Source of the DNA: Streptomyces tauricus
GTDB lineage: Bacteria; Actinomycetota; Actinomycetes; Streptomycetales; Streptomycetaceae
DNA: 64,000 bases
NCBI RefSeq assembly: GCF_014650955.1
Contig: NZ_BMVY01000016.1
Span: forward strand, 1 to 64,000
Direction: 5' to 3'
The position numbers and the translations under genes are program-made. Below, piece by piece: positions 1-8,999 of the stretch; position 1 is the stretch's first letter; each line of letters begins with the position of its first letter. The notes under the pieces were generated by a model. That model saw only the letters and a program-made list of their open reading frames with translations, ran no database searches and was not told the origin of the DNA.

Positions 1-1662
1 GAGGACCAGCAGGACGACAAGCGCCTCGTGGGATACGTCGTGCCCGAACCCGACACCGCACCCGCCGCAGCCGACACCCAGGTGGACGAGTGGCAGCAGG
101 TCTACGACGACACCTACACGGCTTCCGAGGACCAGGAGTTGGGTGAGGACTTCCAACTGTGGAGGTCCTCGTACGACGGTGAGCCGATCCCGCTGGAGGA
201 GATGACGGAGTGGCGTGATGCGGCGGTGGCGCAGGTGCTGCGGTTCTCGCCGCGGCGGGTGCTGGAGATCGGTGTGGGTTCCGGTCTGCTGCTCGCGAAG
301 ATCGTCGGTGAGGTCGAGGAGTACTGGGGCACCGACATCTCGGCCCCGGTGGTGGAGCGGGTCCGGGCCCAGGCCGAGCGGGCCGGGTTCGGTGACCGGG
401 TCCGGCTCAGTGCCCAACCGGCCGACGATGTCACCGGGCTGCCCCGAGCAGGGTTCGACACCGTCGTACTCAACTCGGTGATTCAGTACTTCCCGGGTGT
501 CGACTATCTGGACCGGGTACTGAGCCGGGCCCTGGATCTCCTCGTGCCCGGTGGACGGCTCGTCGTCGGCGATGTCCGCAACGCCACGACTCTTCGGGTC
601 CTGCTGACCGCGGTGCAGCGGGCAGCACATCCTCATGCCACACAGGACGAGTTGCGTACGTCGGTGGAGAAGGCGCTGCTCGCCGAACGCGAGCTGGTGG
701 TCGCGCCGGAGTGGTTCGCCGAATGGGCGGCGGACCGTTCCGTCGGCGTGGACATCCGGTTGAAGTCGGGTGCCGCGCACAACGAGTTGACCCGGCACCG
801 GTACGAGGTCGTCCTCCACAAGGAGCCGGCCGACGTACTCGACCTGACCGGCGCCCCCGCGGTGCCGTGGGGCCGGGAGGTGCCCGACCTGGCCGGACTG
901 CGCGGCCGACTCGCCCGCGCGGGCGACGGACCGCTGCGGGTGACGGGCATACCGAACGCCAGGCTGGCCGAGGAGGTCGGCGCGGCCACCACGGCGGGTG
1001 TGCTGGGTTCGGGCGGTGTGTCCGGCAGGGCCGTCGATCCGGAGGAACTGCTGCGCTGGGCGCGGGGCCAGGGCCGGGACGCGGTCATCACCTGGTCGGG
1101 CCAGGTCGTCCACGGCTTCGACGTGGTGCTGCTGCCCGAACAGCGGGCGGTCTCCGGCGCGTTCGTACCCGGTGGGGTGGCAGGGCGGACCCGGGCCAAC
1201 AACCCCGGGCTCTCCCGCACGATCGGCCCCCTGCTCGCCGGCCTTCCCCAGCATCTGCGCGAGCGGCTGCCCGAGTACATGGTGCCGGCCGCGGTGGTCC
1301 CGCTCTCTGAGATCCCCCTGACTCCGAACGGAAAGCTCAACCGCCGCGCCCTGCCGCCGCCGGACTACGCGCAGGTGTCGACCGGCCGGGCGCCGCGCAC
1401 CCCGCGTGAGGAGAGCTTCTGCGCACTGTTCGCGGAGGTGCTCGGCCTGGAGAGGGTCGGCATCGACGACGACTTCTTCGTGTTCGGCGGGCACTCGCTC
1501 CTGGCCACCCGGTTGATCAGCCGCGCCCGCGCGGAGATGGGCATCGAAATACCCATTCGCAAGATCTTCGACCTGCCGACACCGGCCGCGCTCGCGGCGT
1601 GGTCGCAGGAATCGGCCGCGCCGCGCCGACCCGGTCTCCGCAGGATGTTCGTAGAGGAGTGA
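1..1662 (+). CDS. NRPS, 3' part: A domain (C-terminal part) with inserted methyltransferase, then PCP
   Basis: The reading frame is open from base 1, so this is the 3' end of a larger NRPS gene; the ATG at 28 is internal. In order it shows the stretch after adenylation core A8 (DDKRLVGYVVPEP), a SAM-dependent methyltransferase inserted in the A domain (LEIGVGSGLLL at about nt 261-293), the resumed A-domain C-terminus with A10 lysine in PLTPNGKLNRRAL (about nt 1315-1353), and a PCP with GGHSL whose phosphopantetheine serine is at nt 1495. An MT between A8 and A9 is the usual place for N-methylating modules, so the residue is probably N-methylated. The specificity residues lie outside the window, so the amino acid cannot be read here. 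It ends 5 bp before the next NRPS gene, which has a near-identical A-MT segment, so the two modules act in series. No TE is present. Confidence 0.93.
   Translation, partial: EDQQDDKRLVGYVVPEPDTAPAAADTQVDEWQQVYDDTYTASEDQELGEDFQLWRSSYDGEPIPLEEMTEWRDAAVAQVLRFSPRRVLEIGVGSGLLLAKIVGEVEEYWGTDISAPVVERVRAQAERAGFGDRVRLSAQPADDVTGLPRAGFDTVVLNSVIQYFPGVDYLDRVLSRALDLLVPGGRLVVGDVRNATTLRVLLTAVQRAAHPHATQDELRTSVEKALLAERELVVAPEWFAEWAADRSVGVDIRLKSGAAHNELTRHRYEVVLHKEPADVLDLTGAPAVPWGREVPDLAGLRGRLARAGDGPLRVTGIPNARLAEEVGAATTAGVLGSGGVSGRAVDPEELLRWARGQGRDAVITWSGQVVHGFDVVLLPEQRAVSGAFVPGGVAGRTRANNPGLSRTIGPLLAGLPQHLRERLPEYMVPAAVVPLSEIPLTPNGKLNRRALPPPDYAQVSTGRAPRTPREESFCALFAEVLGLERVGIDDDFFVFGGHSLLATRLISRARAEMGIEIPIRKIFDLPTPAALAAWSQESAAPRRPGLRRMFVEE
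161..476 (+). repeat. Near-identical repeat, copy 1 (A-MT segment; copy 2 at 4432-4747)
   Basis: The DNA coding for the start of the inserted methyltransferase is repeated 4271 bp downstream with only a few differences, in phase, while sequence on either side is clearly more diverged. This looks like recent duplication or gene conversion between neighbouring NRPS modules. Confidence 0.85.
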
Positions 1663-1667
1663 GAAAG

Positions 1668-4600
1668 ATGATCCCGCTGTCATACACGCAACGTCGTATG
1701 TGGCTTCTGCATCAGCTGGAGGAGGCCGCGGAGACCTACAACATGGCGGCGGCCTTCCGGCTGGCCGGGGCTCTGGACAGGGACGCCCTCGCGGCCGCGC
1801 TCAGCGACGTGATCGAGCGGCACGAAGTCCTGCGCACCGTCTACGAGACGGACGCCGACGGCCAACCCTCCCAGCGGATCCTGCCGGTGTCGAAGGAACT
1901 GGTGCCGCTTCCGGTGGTCGAGGTGGCGTCCGACGGGGTGTCCGGTGTGATCGACGAGGCCATCGCGTACCGGTTCGACCTGGCGGCGGAGATCCCGTTC
2001 CGGGCGAGTCTGCTGCGTTGCTCGTCCCAGGAACACGTGCTGGTGCTGGTCATGCACCACATCGCCATGGACGGCAGTTCGAGCGCGCCACTGGCGCGGG
2101 ATCTGGCCGACGCCTATGCCGCCCGTCTCGACGGTCGGGCGCCGGGGTGGGAACCGCTGCCGGTGCAGTACAAGGACTACACGCTGTGGCAGCGTGAGGT
2201 GCTGGGTGACGTGGCGGATCCGGGCAGTCTGGCCGCGGCGCAGGTCGACTACTGGCGTACGGAGCTGGCGGGGGTGCCGCAGCCGCTGAGCCTGCCCCTG
2301 GACCGGCCGAGACCGGTGGAAGCGGCCTCGCACGGGGACACGGTCGCCCTCGCGGTGGGACCGGAGGTGACGGCGGGGCTGGAGAAGCTGGCCGCCGGCC
2401 GTGGGATGTCGATGTCGATGGTCCTCCAGGCGGCGCTGGCGGTGCTGCTGCAGAAGCTCGGCGGTGGGGAGGATGTGACGATCGGCAGCCCGACGGCCGG
2501 CCGGACCGACGAAGCGCTGGCCGATCTGGTCGGCTCCTTCGTCAACACTCTGGTGCTGCGGGTGGACCTGTCCGGTGACCCGTCGTTCGACGAGCTGCTC
2601 GCGCGCGTACGGGACAAGGCGCTGGCGGGCTACGAGCACCAGGACCTGCCGTTCGAGGTGCTGGTCGAGACGGTCAACCCTGACCGCTCCATGGCGTACT
2701 CGCCGTTCTTCCAGGTGATGTTCGCCTGGCAGAACTTCGAGCGGGGGCAACTCGAACTCCCCGGTCTGCGGGTGGAGTTCGAGCAGATCGACACGTCGAC
2801 CGCCAAGTTCGACCTGTTCTTCGCCATGGCCGTGGACGACTCGGGAACGCTGCGGGGCGACATCCAGTACGCGACCCGGCTGTTCGACCGGGACACGGTG
2901 GAGGCCGTCGCCACTCGGTTCGTCCGTGTCCTGGAGCAACTGGTCGCCGATCCGGCGGTGCCGGTGGGTGCCGTCGAGGTGTTGGCGGAGGAGGAGCGGG
3001 ACTGGTTGGTGCGGGGGGTCAATGACACGGCGTGTCCGGTGCTCGTTGACACGTTGCCGGAGGCGTTCGAGGCCCAGGTGGAGCGTGATCCCGATCGGGT
3101 CGCTCTGGTGGGCGGTCAGGAGACGCTGTCGTACGGGGAGCTCAACCGGCGAGCGAATCGGTTGACGCACTGGCTGATGGAGCAGGGCGCGGGCGCCGAG
3201 CGGTTGGTGGCGGTGCGCGTTCCGCGTTCCGTGGATCTGGTGGTGGCGCTCTACGCGGTGGTGAAGGCGGGTGCGGCCTACCTGCCGGTGGACACCGAGC
3301 TGCCCGAGGACCGGGTGCGGAGCGTGCTGGACATCGCGAGGCCGCTGCTGGTGCTGGACGAGGTGCCTGCGGAGGCGTCCGGGTATCCGGAGACGAATCC
3401 GGTGCGGGTGTTGTCGCCGGACAACGCCGCGTACGTCATCTTCACCTCCGGGTCCACCGGCGTCCCCAAGGGGGTGACGGTCTCGCACGGCGCGTTGGCG
3501 AACTTCCTGTCGACGATGGGCCGCCGGTTCCCGTTGACGCCTGCGGACCGGTTGCTCGCGGTGACAACGATCTCGTTCGACATCGCGGGGCTGGAGCTGT
3601 TCCTCCCGTTGATCTCCGGTGCGGGTGTGGTGCTGGCGGACAGGGAGACCGTTTCCGATCCGTCGGCCGTGGTGGCGCTGATCGGTCGTCATGGGGTGTC
3701 GGCGGTGCAGGCGACTCCCGCGTTCTGGCAGATGCTGTTGATGCAGGAGCCGGATGCTGCGAGGGGTCTGCGGGTTCTGGTGGGTGGCGAGGCGTTGCCG
3801 GCGCGGCTGGCCGAGACCCTGGCGGGTCAGGCCGCCGAGGTGTTCAACGTCTATGGCCCGACGGAGACGACGATCTGGTCGACGATGGCGCCCGTCGAGC
3901 CCGGGACCGGTATCCCGTCGATCGGTGCGCCCATCGGGAACACCCAGGTGTATGTGCTGGATTCGTCGCTGCGTCCCGTTCCGCGTGGGGTCCAGGGCGA
4001 GTTGTACATCGCGGGTGAGGGTCTGGCCCGTGGGTATCTGGGGCGTCCGGGGCTGACGTCGGGGCGGTTCGTGGCCTGCCCGTACGGTCCGGCCGGTGTG
4101 CGGATGTATCGCACGGGTGACTTGGTGCGGTGGGGTGCGGACGGGCAGTTGGAGTATGTCGGGCGTAGTGACTTCCAGGTGAAGGTCCGGGGTTTCCGGA
4201 TCGAGCTGGGTGAGGTCGAGCATGTGCTGGCCTCGCATCCCGGGGTGGCGCAGGCTGTGGTTGTCGTGCGTGAGGGCCAGCAGGACGACAAGCGCCTGGT
4301 CGGATATGTCGTGCCCGAGCCGGATGCCGCGCAGGCCGCGGCCGACGCCCAGGTGCAGGAGTGGCAGCAGGTCTACGACGACAGTTACCAGGCCTCCGAG
4401 GATCAAGTGCTGGGTGAGGACTTCCAGTTGTGGAGGTCCTCGTACGACGGTGAGCCGATTCCGTTGGAGGAGATGACGGAGTGGCGTGATGCGGCGGTGG
4501 CGCAGGTGCTGCGGTTCTCGCCGCGGCGGGTGCTGGAGATCGGTGTGGGTTCCGGTCTGCTGCTCGCGAAGATCGTCGGTGAGGTCGAGGAGTACTGGGG

Positions 4601-6620
4601 CACCGACATCTCGGCCCCGGTGGTGGAGCGGGTCCGGGCCCAGGCCGAGCGGGCCGGGTTCGGTGACCGGGTCCGGCTCAGTGCGCAGGCGGCCGACGAT
4701 GTCACCGGGCTGCCCCGAGCAGGGTTCGACACCGTCGTACTCAACTCCGTCGTGCAGTACTTCCCGAGCGCCGAGTACCTGGACCAGGTGCTGCGCCAGG
4801 CCATGGAACTGCTCGCGCCCGGCGGCCGGGTCATCGTCGGTGACGTCCGCAACGCCACGACCCTCCGGCTCCTGCTCACCGCGGTGCAGCGCGCCCAGTA
4901 TCCCGACGCCTCGCAGGACGAGTTGCGTACGTTGGTGGAGAAGGCGCTGCTCGCCGAACGCGAGCTGGTGGTCGCACCGGAATGGTTCGCCGAGTGGGCG
5001 CGCGAACACGCCGACGGCGTGGACATCCAGCTGAAGCCGGGGGCGGCGCACAACGAGTTGACCCGGCACCGGTACGAGGTCGTCCTCCACAAGGAGCCGG
5101 CCGACGTACTCGACCTGACCGGCGCCCCCGCGGCGTCGTGGGGCCGGGAGGTGCCCGACCTGGCCGACCTGGGCCGCCGGGTGGAGCGGTCGGCCGGCCC
5201 GGTGCGGGTGACCGGGATACCGAACGCCAGGCTGGTCGACGAGGCCGCCGCGGCGACCTCCGCCGGTGTACTCGGTGCGGCCGCCGCGTCCGGCAGGCCG
5301 CTCGACCCAGAGGAGCTGGCCACCTGGGCGCGGCAGCAGGGCCGGGTCGCGGTCATCACCTGGTCGGGCCAGGTCGTCCATGGCTTCGACGCCGTGCTGC
5401 TGCCCGAACAGCGGACGGTCTCCGGGGCGTTCCTTCCCAGTGGCGTGGCAGGACGGACCCGGGTGAACAACCCCGGGCTCTCCCGCACGCTCGGCCCTCT
5501 GCTCGCCGAGCTGCCGGAGTATCTGCGCGGGCGCCTTCCGGACTACATGGTGCCCTCCGCGCTGGTGCCGCTGTCGGAGATGCCGCTGACCCCGAGCGGG
5601 AAACTCGACCGGCGGGCACTTCCCTCGGAACACACGACCACCACGAGCAGCGGAGCGCCGCGCAACTCCCACGAAGAGAAACTGTGCGCCATCTTCGGCG
5701 AGTTGCTGGGCCGGGAAAGAGTCGGCATCGACGACGACTTCTTTGCGCTCGGCGGGCACTCGCTCCTGGCCACCCGGCTCAGCGTCCGTATCCGCAAGGA
5801 GTTCGGCGTCGAGATCCCGCTCAGGACGATCATGCAGTACTCCACGGTGGCCGGCCTGGCAGCGCTGGCGCTCGTCGGTGGCATTCCCGACGAGCAGGCC
5901 GACCCGTTCGCGGTCGTCCTGCCGTTGAACAGCGATCCCGGTACGGGCAAGCCGCCGGTGTGGTTCTTCCACGGCGGAGGCGGCCTGGGCTGGGCGTACT
6001 TCACCTTCGTCCTGCATGTGAAGGACCGGCGGGCGTACTCGCTGCAGTCCCGCGGTTTCAACGGCACCGACCCCCTGGTGGGATCGGTGGACGAGATGGT
6101 CGACGACTACCTCGCCCATATGCTGGAGATCCAGCCCGAAGGCCCCTTCCACCTCATCGGCTGGTCCTACGGCGGCACCGTCGCCCACGCCGTCGCGGCG
6201 GCCCTCGACGGGCTCGGGCACGAGGTCGCGTTCCTCGCCCTGCTGGACAGCCAGCCCGCCTTCGGGTTCAAGGAGATGGCCGACCTGAAGCCGGAGGCGT
6301 ACCACGAGGCCATCGAGGAGGTGTTCAGCGAGATGGTGAGCACCGACAACCTGGGTGACTTCCTCGACGACATGGCGAAGGTCGGGGCCAACAACATGTC
6401 CGTCATGGCGGCGTACGAATCACCGGTGTACCGCGGCGATGTGCTGTTCTTCAACGCCAGGCTGAAGGACGGGGACGAGGGGTCGTGGGCGCCCCTGTGG
6501 CGGCCGTACATCGTCGGTTCCATAGCCGAGTACGAGGTGAACGCCAAGCACACCGATCTGCACATGCCCGCACCGGTGGCCGAGATCTTCGAGGTCGTCA
6601 ACCGCACGTTGGGACAGTGA
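1668..6620 (+). CDS. Terminal NRPS module C-A(Gly)-MT-PCP-TE
   Basis: A 1650-residue protein starting at ATG 1668, 8 bp after AGAGGAG. Domains: C (about 1-430) with HHIAMDG at 130-136; A with TSGSTGVPKG near 592 and FDIAGLEL near 637; A8 RGFRIELGE near 845; a methyltransferase inserted about 890-1265 (LEIGVGSG near 956); A10 lysine in PLTPSGKLDRRAL near 1310; PCP with GGHSL, Ser1365; TE with GWSYGG, Ser1500. My by-eye alignment to GrsA gives a binding-pocket code D-I-L-Q-L-G-V-I-W-K, one residue away from the glycine code as I remember it, so with the MT it should add N-methylglycine (sarcosine). The TE at the end of the assembly line implies release here, probably by macrocyclisation. The tract at about 3000-4750 has a more T-rich wobble base than its neighbours and part of it is nearly identical to the preceding gene, which suggests gene conversion. 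Confidence 0.95.
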   Translation: MIPLSYTQRRMWLLHQLEEAAETYNMAAAFRLAGALDRDALAAALSDVIERHEVLRTVYETDADGQPSQRILPVSKELVPLPVVEVASDGVSGVIDEAIAYRFDLAAEIPFRASLLRCSSQEHVLVLVMHHIAMDGSSSAPLARDLADAYAARLDGRAPGWEPLPVQYKDYTLWQREVLGDVADPGSLAAAQVDYWRTELAGVPQPLSLPLDRPRPVEAASHGDTVALAVGPEVTAGLEKLAAGRGMSMSMVLQAALAVLLQKLGGGEDVTIGSPTAGRTDEALADLVGSFVNTLVLRVDLSGDPSFDELLARVRDKALAGYEHQDLPFEVLVETVNPDRSMAYSPFFQVMFAWQNFERGQLELPGLRVEFEQIDTSTAKFDLFFAMAVDDSGTLRGDIQYATRLFDRDTVEAVATRFVRVLEQLVADPAVPVGAVEVLAEEERDWLVRGVNDTACPVLVDTLPEAFEAQVERDPDRVALVGGQETLSYGELNRRANRLTHWLMEQGAGAERLVAVRVPRSVDLVVALYAVVKAGAAYLPVDTELPEDRVRSVLDIARPLLVLDEVPAEASGYPETNPVRVLSPDNAAYVIFTSGSTGVPKGVTVSHGALANFLSTMGRRFPLTPADRLLAVTTISFDIAGLELFLPLISGAGVVLADRETVSDPSAVVALIGRHGVSAVQATPAFWQMLLMQEPDAARGLRVLVGGEALPARLAETLAGQAAEVFNVYGPTETTIWSTMAPVEPGTGIPSIGAPIGNTQVYVLDSSLRPVPRGVQGELYIAGEGLARGYLGRPGLTSGRFVACPYGPAGVRMYRTGDLVRWGADGQLEYVGRSDFQVKVRGFRIELGEVEHVLASHPGVAQAVVVVREGQQDDKRLVGYVVPEPDAAQAAADAQVQEWQQVYDDSYQASEDQVLGEDFQLWRSSYDGEPIPLEEMTEWRDAAVAQVLRFSPRRVLEIGVGSGLLLAKIVGEVEEYWGTDISAPVVERVRAQAERAGFGDRVRLSAQAADDVTGLPRAGFDTVVLNSVVQYFPSAEYLDQVLRQAMELLAPGGRVIVGDVRNATTLRLLLTAVQRAQYPDASQDELRTLVEKALLAERELVVAPEWFAEWAREHADGVDIQLKPGAAHNELTRHRYEVVLHKEPADVLDLTGAPAASWGREVPDLADLGRRVERSAGPVRVTGIPNARLVDEAAAATSAGVLGAAAASGRPLDPEELATWARQQGRVAVITWSGQVVHGFDAVLLPEQRTVSGAFLPSGVAGRTRVNNPGLSRTLGPLLAELPEYLRGRLPDYMVPSALVPLSEMPLTPSGKLDRRALPSEHTTTTSSGAPRNSHEEKLCAIFGELLGRERVGIDDDFFALGGHSLLATRLSVRIRKEFGVEIPLRTIMQYSTVAGLAALALVGGIPDEQADPFAVVLPLNSDPGTGKPPVWFFHGGGGLGWAYFTFVLHVKDRRAYSLQSRGFNGTDPLVGSVDEMVDDYLAHMLEIQPEGPFHLIGWSYGGTVAHAVAAALDGLGHEVAFLALLDSQPAFGFKEMADLKPEAYHEAIEEVFSEMVSTDNLGDFLDDMAKVGANNMSVMAAYESPVYRGDVLFFNARLKDGDEGSWAPLWRPYIVGSIAEYEVNAKHTDLHMPAPVAEIFEVVNRTLGQ
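4432..4747 (+). repeat. Near-identical repeat, copy 2 (A-MT segment; copy 1 at 161-476)
   Basis: Second copy of the methyltransferase-coding tract, in the same frame within the C-A-MT-PCP-TE gene. Similarity falls away after about 4750, where the two modules differ at many codons. Confidence 0.85.
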
Positions 6621-6684
6621 CCGGGCGGCGGTTACCCCGGACGGGCCCGCCGAAGTACCGAATGGATGAGGGGAGTTGGTCGGG

Positions 6685-7419
6685 ATGACTGAACCCGGCA
6701 GGTCCACAGGACACCGGGAGGGGACCGCGCTGCTGTGCGTGCCCTTCGCAGGAGCAGGTCCTTCGTTCTTCCACCCGTGGCGGGAGCCGGCCGCCGACCG
6801 GTGGCGCGTGGTCCCGGTCGACCTCCCCGGCAGGGAGAAGCGGTTCCTGGAGACGCCGTACCGCAATGTCGTCGAAGCGGCCAAGAACGAGGTCGACGAC
6901 ATTGCCGCGGCCCTCGGCGCGGGAGCGTCGACCGTGCTGTTCGGGCACAGCCTGGGCGCGGTGCTCGCGTACGAGCTGGTGCACCTGCTGAGCGCGCGCG
7001 GTGTGCGCGTCGAGCGGCTGGTCGTCAGCGGCTCGCCGGGGCCGTGGACACAGCGCGAGAGGCGGGCGACCGGGCTCCCGGACGAGGAGTTCCTCGCCCG
7101 GGTCGAGGAGTTCGCCGGGTTCAGGCACGAGGCCCTCGACCATCCGGAGATGCGCGAACTGATCCTCCCCGTGCTGCAGGCGGACTGCGAGATGCACGAG
7201 AACTACGTCCCGAGCACCGACGAACCGGTGTCGGTGCCGATCTGCTCGCTCCGAGGCAGCTCCGACGGCCTGGTCACCGCGGCGGAGGCGCAGCAGTGGC
7301 GGACCGCGACCACGGGTGGGTTCAGCTATACGGAGTTGCCGGGCGATCACATGTACCTGGTCGATCGGGCCCGGGAGGTGCTGGACGTGATCGAGGCGGA
7401 GTCCGCCGGCGGTCGTTAG
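6685..7419 (+). CDS. Type II thioesterase (editing)
   Basis: A 244-residue alpha/beta-hydrolase of the external thioesterase family that clears mis-primed or stalled carrier proteins. It has the family opening LLCVPFAGAGPSFF, the nucleophile elbow GHSLGA with Ser89, the acidic region SSDGLVTAAEAQQW and the catalytic His in GDHMYLV. I chose ATG 6685 because GAGGGGAG ends 9 bp upstream; a TTG at 6676 abuts that site and is less likely. The gene follows the terminal NRPS by 64 bp in the same direction and probably shares its transcript. This is the ordinary serine-type TEII of the cluster, unlike the Cys enzyme at 10555-11289. Confidence 0.92.
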   Translation: MTEPGRSTGHREGTALLCVPFAGAGPSFFHPWREPAADRWRVVPVDLPGREKRFLETPYRNVVEAAKNEVDDIAAALGAGASTVLFGHSLGAVLAYELVHLLSARGVRVERLVVSGSPGPWTQRERRATGLPDEEFLARVEEFAGFRHEALDHPEMRELILPVLQADCEMHENYVPSTDEPVSVPICSLRGSSDGLVTAAEAQQWRTATTGGFSYTELPGDHMYLVDRAREVLDVIEAESAGGR

Positions 7420-7539
7420 CGCCGCGGCGCAAGGGCTCGGTCACGTCGGCGCCGGCATCCCGCTCCGGTAGTAGTCTCCGGCAGGGCCGGCGGCCCGACC
7501 GGCCACGGCGCCTCCCGCTCGCGGATGCGGCGCTGAGCC

Positions 7540-7573
7540 TGCGCCGGGCCGGTGCTGAGCGGCGCCCGGCGCA
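7540..7573. terminator. Hairpin between convergent genes
   Basis: A perfect 10-bp inverted repeat, TGCGCCGGGC (7540-7549) and GCCCGGCGCA (7564-7573), lies in the 247-bp gap between the convergent thioesterase and arginine dihydrolase-like genes. There is no T tract, as is common in streptomycetes. It could serve both genes. Nothing else was recognised in 7420-7666. Confidence 0.55.
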
Positions 7574-7666
7574 TCGGTCGGGGACGCCCTCACGTTGCGG
7601 GCGCACCGGCAGCCGGGTGCACCGGCAACGCCGCGCCGCGCTGTCGCGACCGGCCGTGCTCTCGGC

Positions 7667-8521
7667 TCATTCGCGGAGTTCGAGGGTGCAGCACTTGACG
7701 CTGCCCCCGGCCTTCAACAGCTCGGTCAGATCGGCGCCCACCGGCTGGTAGCCGTGCTCGCGCAACTGATCCGCGAGTCCGGTCGCCGCCCGGGGCAGCA
7801 CGACGTTGCGGCCGTCCGACAGCGCGTTGAGGCCGAACACGGCGGCGTCGGCCTCCTCGGCGAGGATCGCGTCCGGGAACCGCTCGGTCAGCGCTGCCCG
7901 GCTCTGCGGGGAGAACGCCCCGGGGTAGTACATGATCTGCCCGTCCCCGAGCACCGAGAGCGCCGTGTCGAGGTGGTAGAACCGCGGATCGACGAGGGTC
8001 AGGCTGAGCACGGGGCGACCGAAGAACTCACGCACCTCGTCGTGGGCCCTGAGGTCGGAGCGGAAACCGGTGCCGGCCAGGATCTCCGCGCCCGTGAAGA
8101 GGAAGTCGCCCTCACCCTCGTTGACGTACTCCGCCTGCCGGACCGTGGACCAGCCGCCGTGGCCGAACCACTCCAGGTAGGCCGCTGACTCGTCCCTGCG
8201 CTGCGGGTGCCGGAAACGCGCGACGAGCACCTTGCCGTCCACGACGAGGGCGCCGTTCGCGGCGAAGACCATGTCGGGAAGTCCCGGTGTGGGCTCGATC
8301 AGCCGGATGTCGTGGCCCAGACCGACGAAGGTGTCGAACAGCCATTTCCACTGGGCCAGTCCTGTCTGTGCCGAGGTGGGGCGATCCGGGTCCATCCACG
8401 GATTGATCGAGTAGGTGACGTCGAAGTACGTGGGGCGGCACATCAGATATTGCCGGGTCGATGCATTGTGCTCTTCGTGTTGCTGTTCGTGCGCCGTCCG
8501 TTCCCACTGTGTGCGCGGCAT
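7667..8521 (-). CDS. Arginine dihydrolase / dimethylargininase-family hydrolase (probable ornithine supply)
   Basis: A 284-residue protein of the amidinotransferase/DDAH fold. Start ATG at 8521 is preceded by AGGAG at 8529-8533. Visible active-site features are LPDMVFAANG (Asn89), NEGEGDFL (Glu135/Glu137), RFYHLDTAL (His183) and GGSVKCCTLEL (Cys277/278). In true DDAH enzymes the position of Asn89 is usually acidic. From memory, cyanobacterial ArgZ-type arginine dihydrolases (Arg -> Orn + 2 NH3 + CO2) carry Asn there, and similar actinobacterial proteins sit beside ornithine aminotransferase. I therefore infer that it makes ornithine for the ornithine N-hydroxylase at 33681-35021 and piperazate synthase at 40261-40905. 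Citrulline or dimethylarginine chemistry remains possible. It is transcribed divergently from the PCP-P450-TE-PKS genes, with pathway palindromes between. Confidence 0.8.
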   Translation of the reverse strand: MPRTQWERTAHEQQHEEHNASTRQYLMCRPTYFDVTYSINPWMDPDRPTSAQTGLAQWKWLFDTFVGLGHDIRLIEPTPGLPDMVFAANGALVVDGKVLVARFRHPQRRDESAAYLEWFGHGGWSTVRQAEYVNEGEGDFLFTGAEILAGTGFRSDLRAHDEVREFFGRPVLSLTLVDPRFYHLDTALSVLGDGQIMYYPGAFSPQSRAALTERFPDAILAEEADAAVFGLNALSDGRNVVLPRAATGLADQLREHGYQPVGADLTELLKAGGSVKCCTLELRE

Positions 8522-8760
8522 TTCTGCTCTCCTTTGCTGGCGAAACGTCGAAAACTCCACAACCGATTGCGGATTGTTCACGGCAATCCGCGAAATCCGC
8601 CGGATGGGCTTGAAAAGAGGCCGGGAGGCGTGCTTCTCCGGGGAGTCCCGCGGGCCGCGTCCGGTGCCGTCCGGGGCTGCCGGAGGGGGCGGGCGGCGGA
8701 GAGTCCGCAGGCTAGCCGCACCGCGCGGGAGATATCCAGAGCGCGCAGCATCCGCATTAC

Positions 8761-8778
8761 TGTCCTGTCGGCGGGACA
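8761..8778. promoter_or_regulatory. Pathway operator palindrome, site 1
   Basis: TGTCCTGTCGGCGGGACA, an imperfect 18-bp dyad. It lies 240 bp upstream of the leftward arginine dihydrolase-like start and is one of five well-matched copies found only in front of cluster genes. The GCCGGC-like centre resembles the published LmbU target as I recall it. Confidence 0.72.
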
Positions 8779-8909
8779 ACCTGTGTCCGGCAGAGATGGG
8801 CACTGTCCTCTCTTGCACCGGGTTTCCCCGGCCAATTACCTTGGCGTCGCGACGGCCAGAGCCGGACTGTCGAAAGGTCCGCTCTCCGCCCCACCCGGAT
8901 CAAAGGGTT

Positions 8910-8927
8910 TGTCTCGTCGGCGGGACA
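8910..8927. promoter_or_regulatory. Pathway operator palindrome, site 2
   Basis: TGTCTCGTCGGCGGGACA, 73 bp upstream of the PCP start codon at 9000, so well placed to control the PCP-P450-TE-PKS series. It shares the right half GTCGGCGGGACA exactly with site 1. Confidence 0.72.
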
Positions 8928-8999
8928 GCGGAACGGACCTCAGAGGCCGTGACGGCACGGGCGGGCATTCCCGTTCGGCCAAGGAAGGAAGGGCTGGCA

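Larger units (their letters stand above)
8522..8999. promoter_or_regulatory. 478-bp divergent promoter region
   Basis: No coding sequence is convincing here; the frames open across it are not protein-like. It separates the leftward arginine dihydrolase-like gene from the rightward PCP-P450-TE-PKS series and holds two copies of the cluster palindrome (8761-8778 and 8910-8927). The right-hand ribosome-binding tract AAGGAAGGAAGG is at 8981-8992. No confident -35/-10 pair was identified. Confidence 0.7.

Noticed and set aside
1680..6305. A 1541-codon open frame on the minus strand opposite the NRPS gene
   Set aside because: It is antisense to a fully recognisable NRPS and has the His/Arg/Gln-rich composition of a high-GC shadow frame, with no domain similarity.
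8415..8999. In-frame N-terminal extension of the PCP gene
   Set aside because: The open frame reaches into the opposite-strand gene; the residues are not protein-like, and ATG 9000 has a strong ribosome site.
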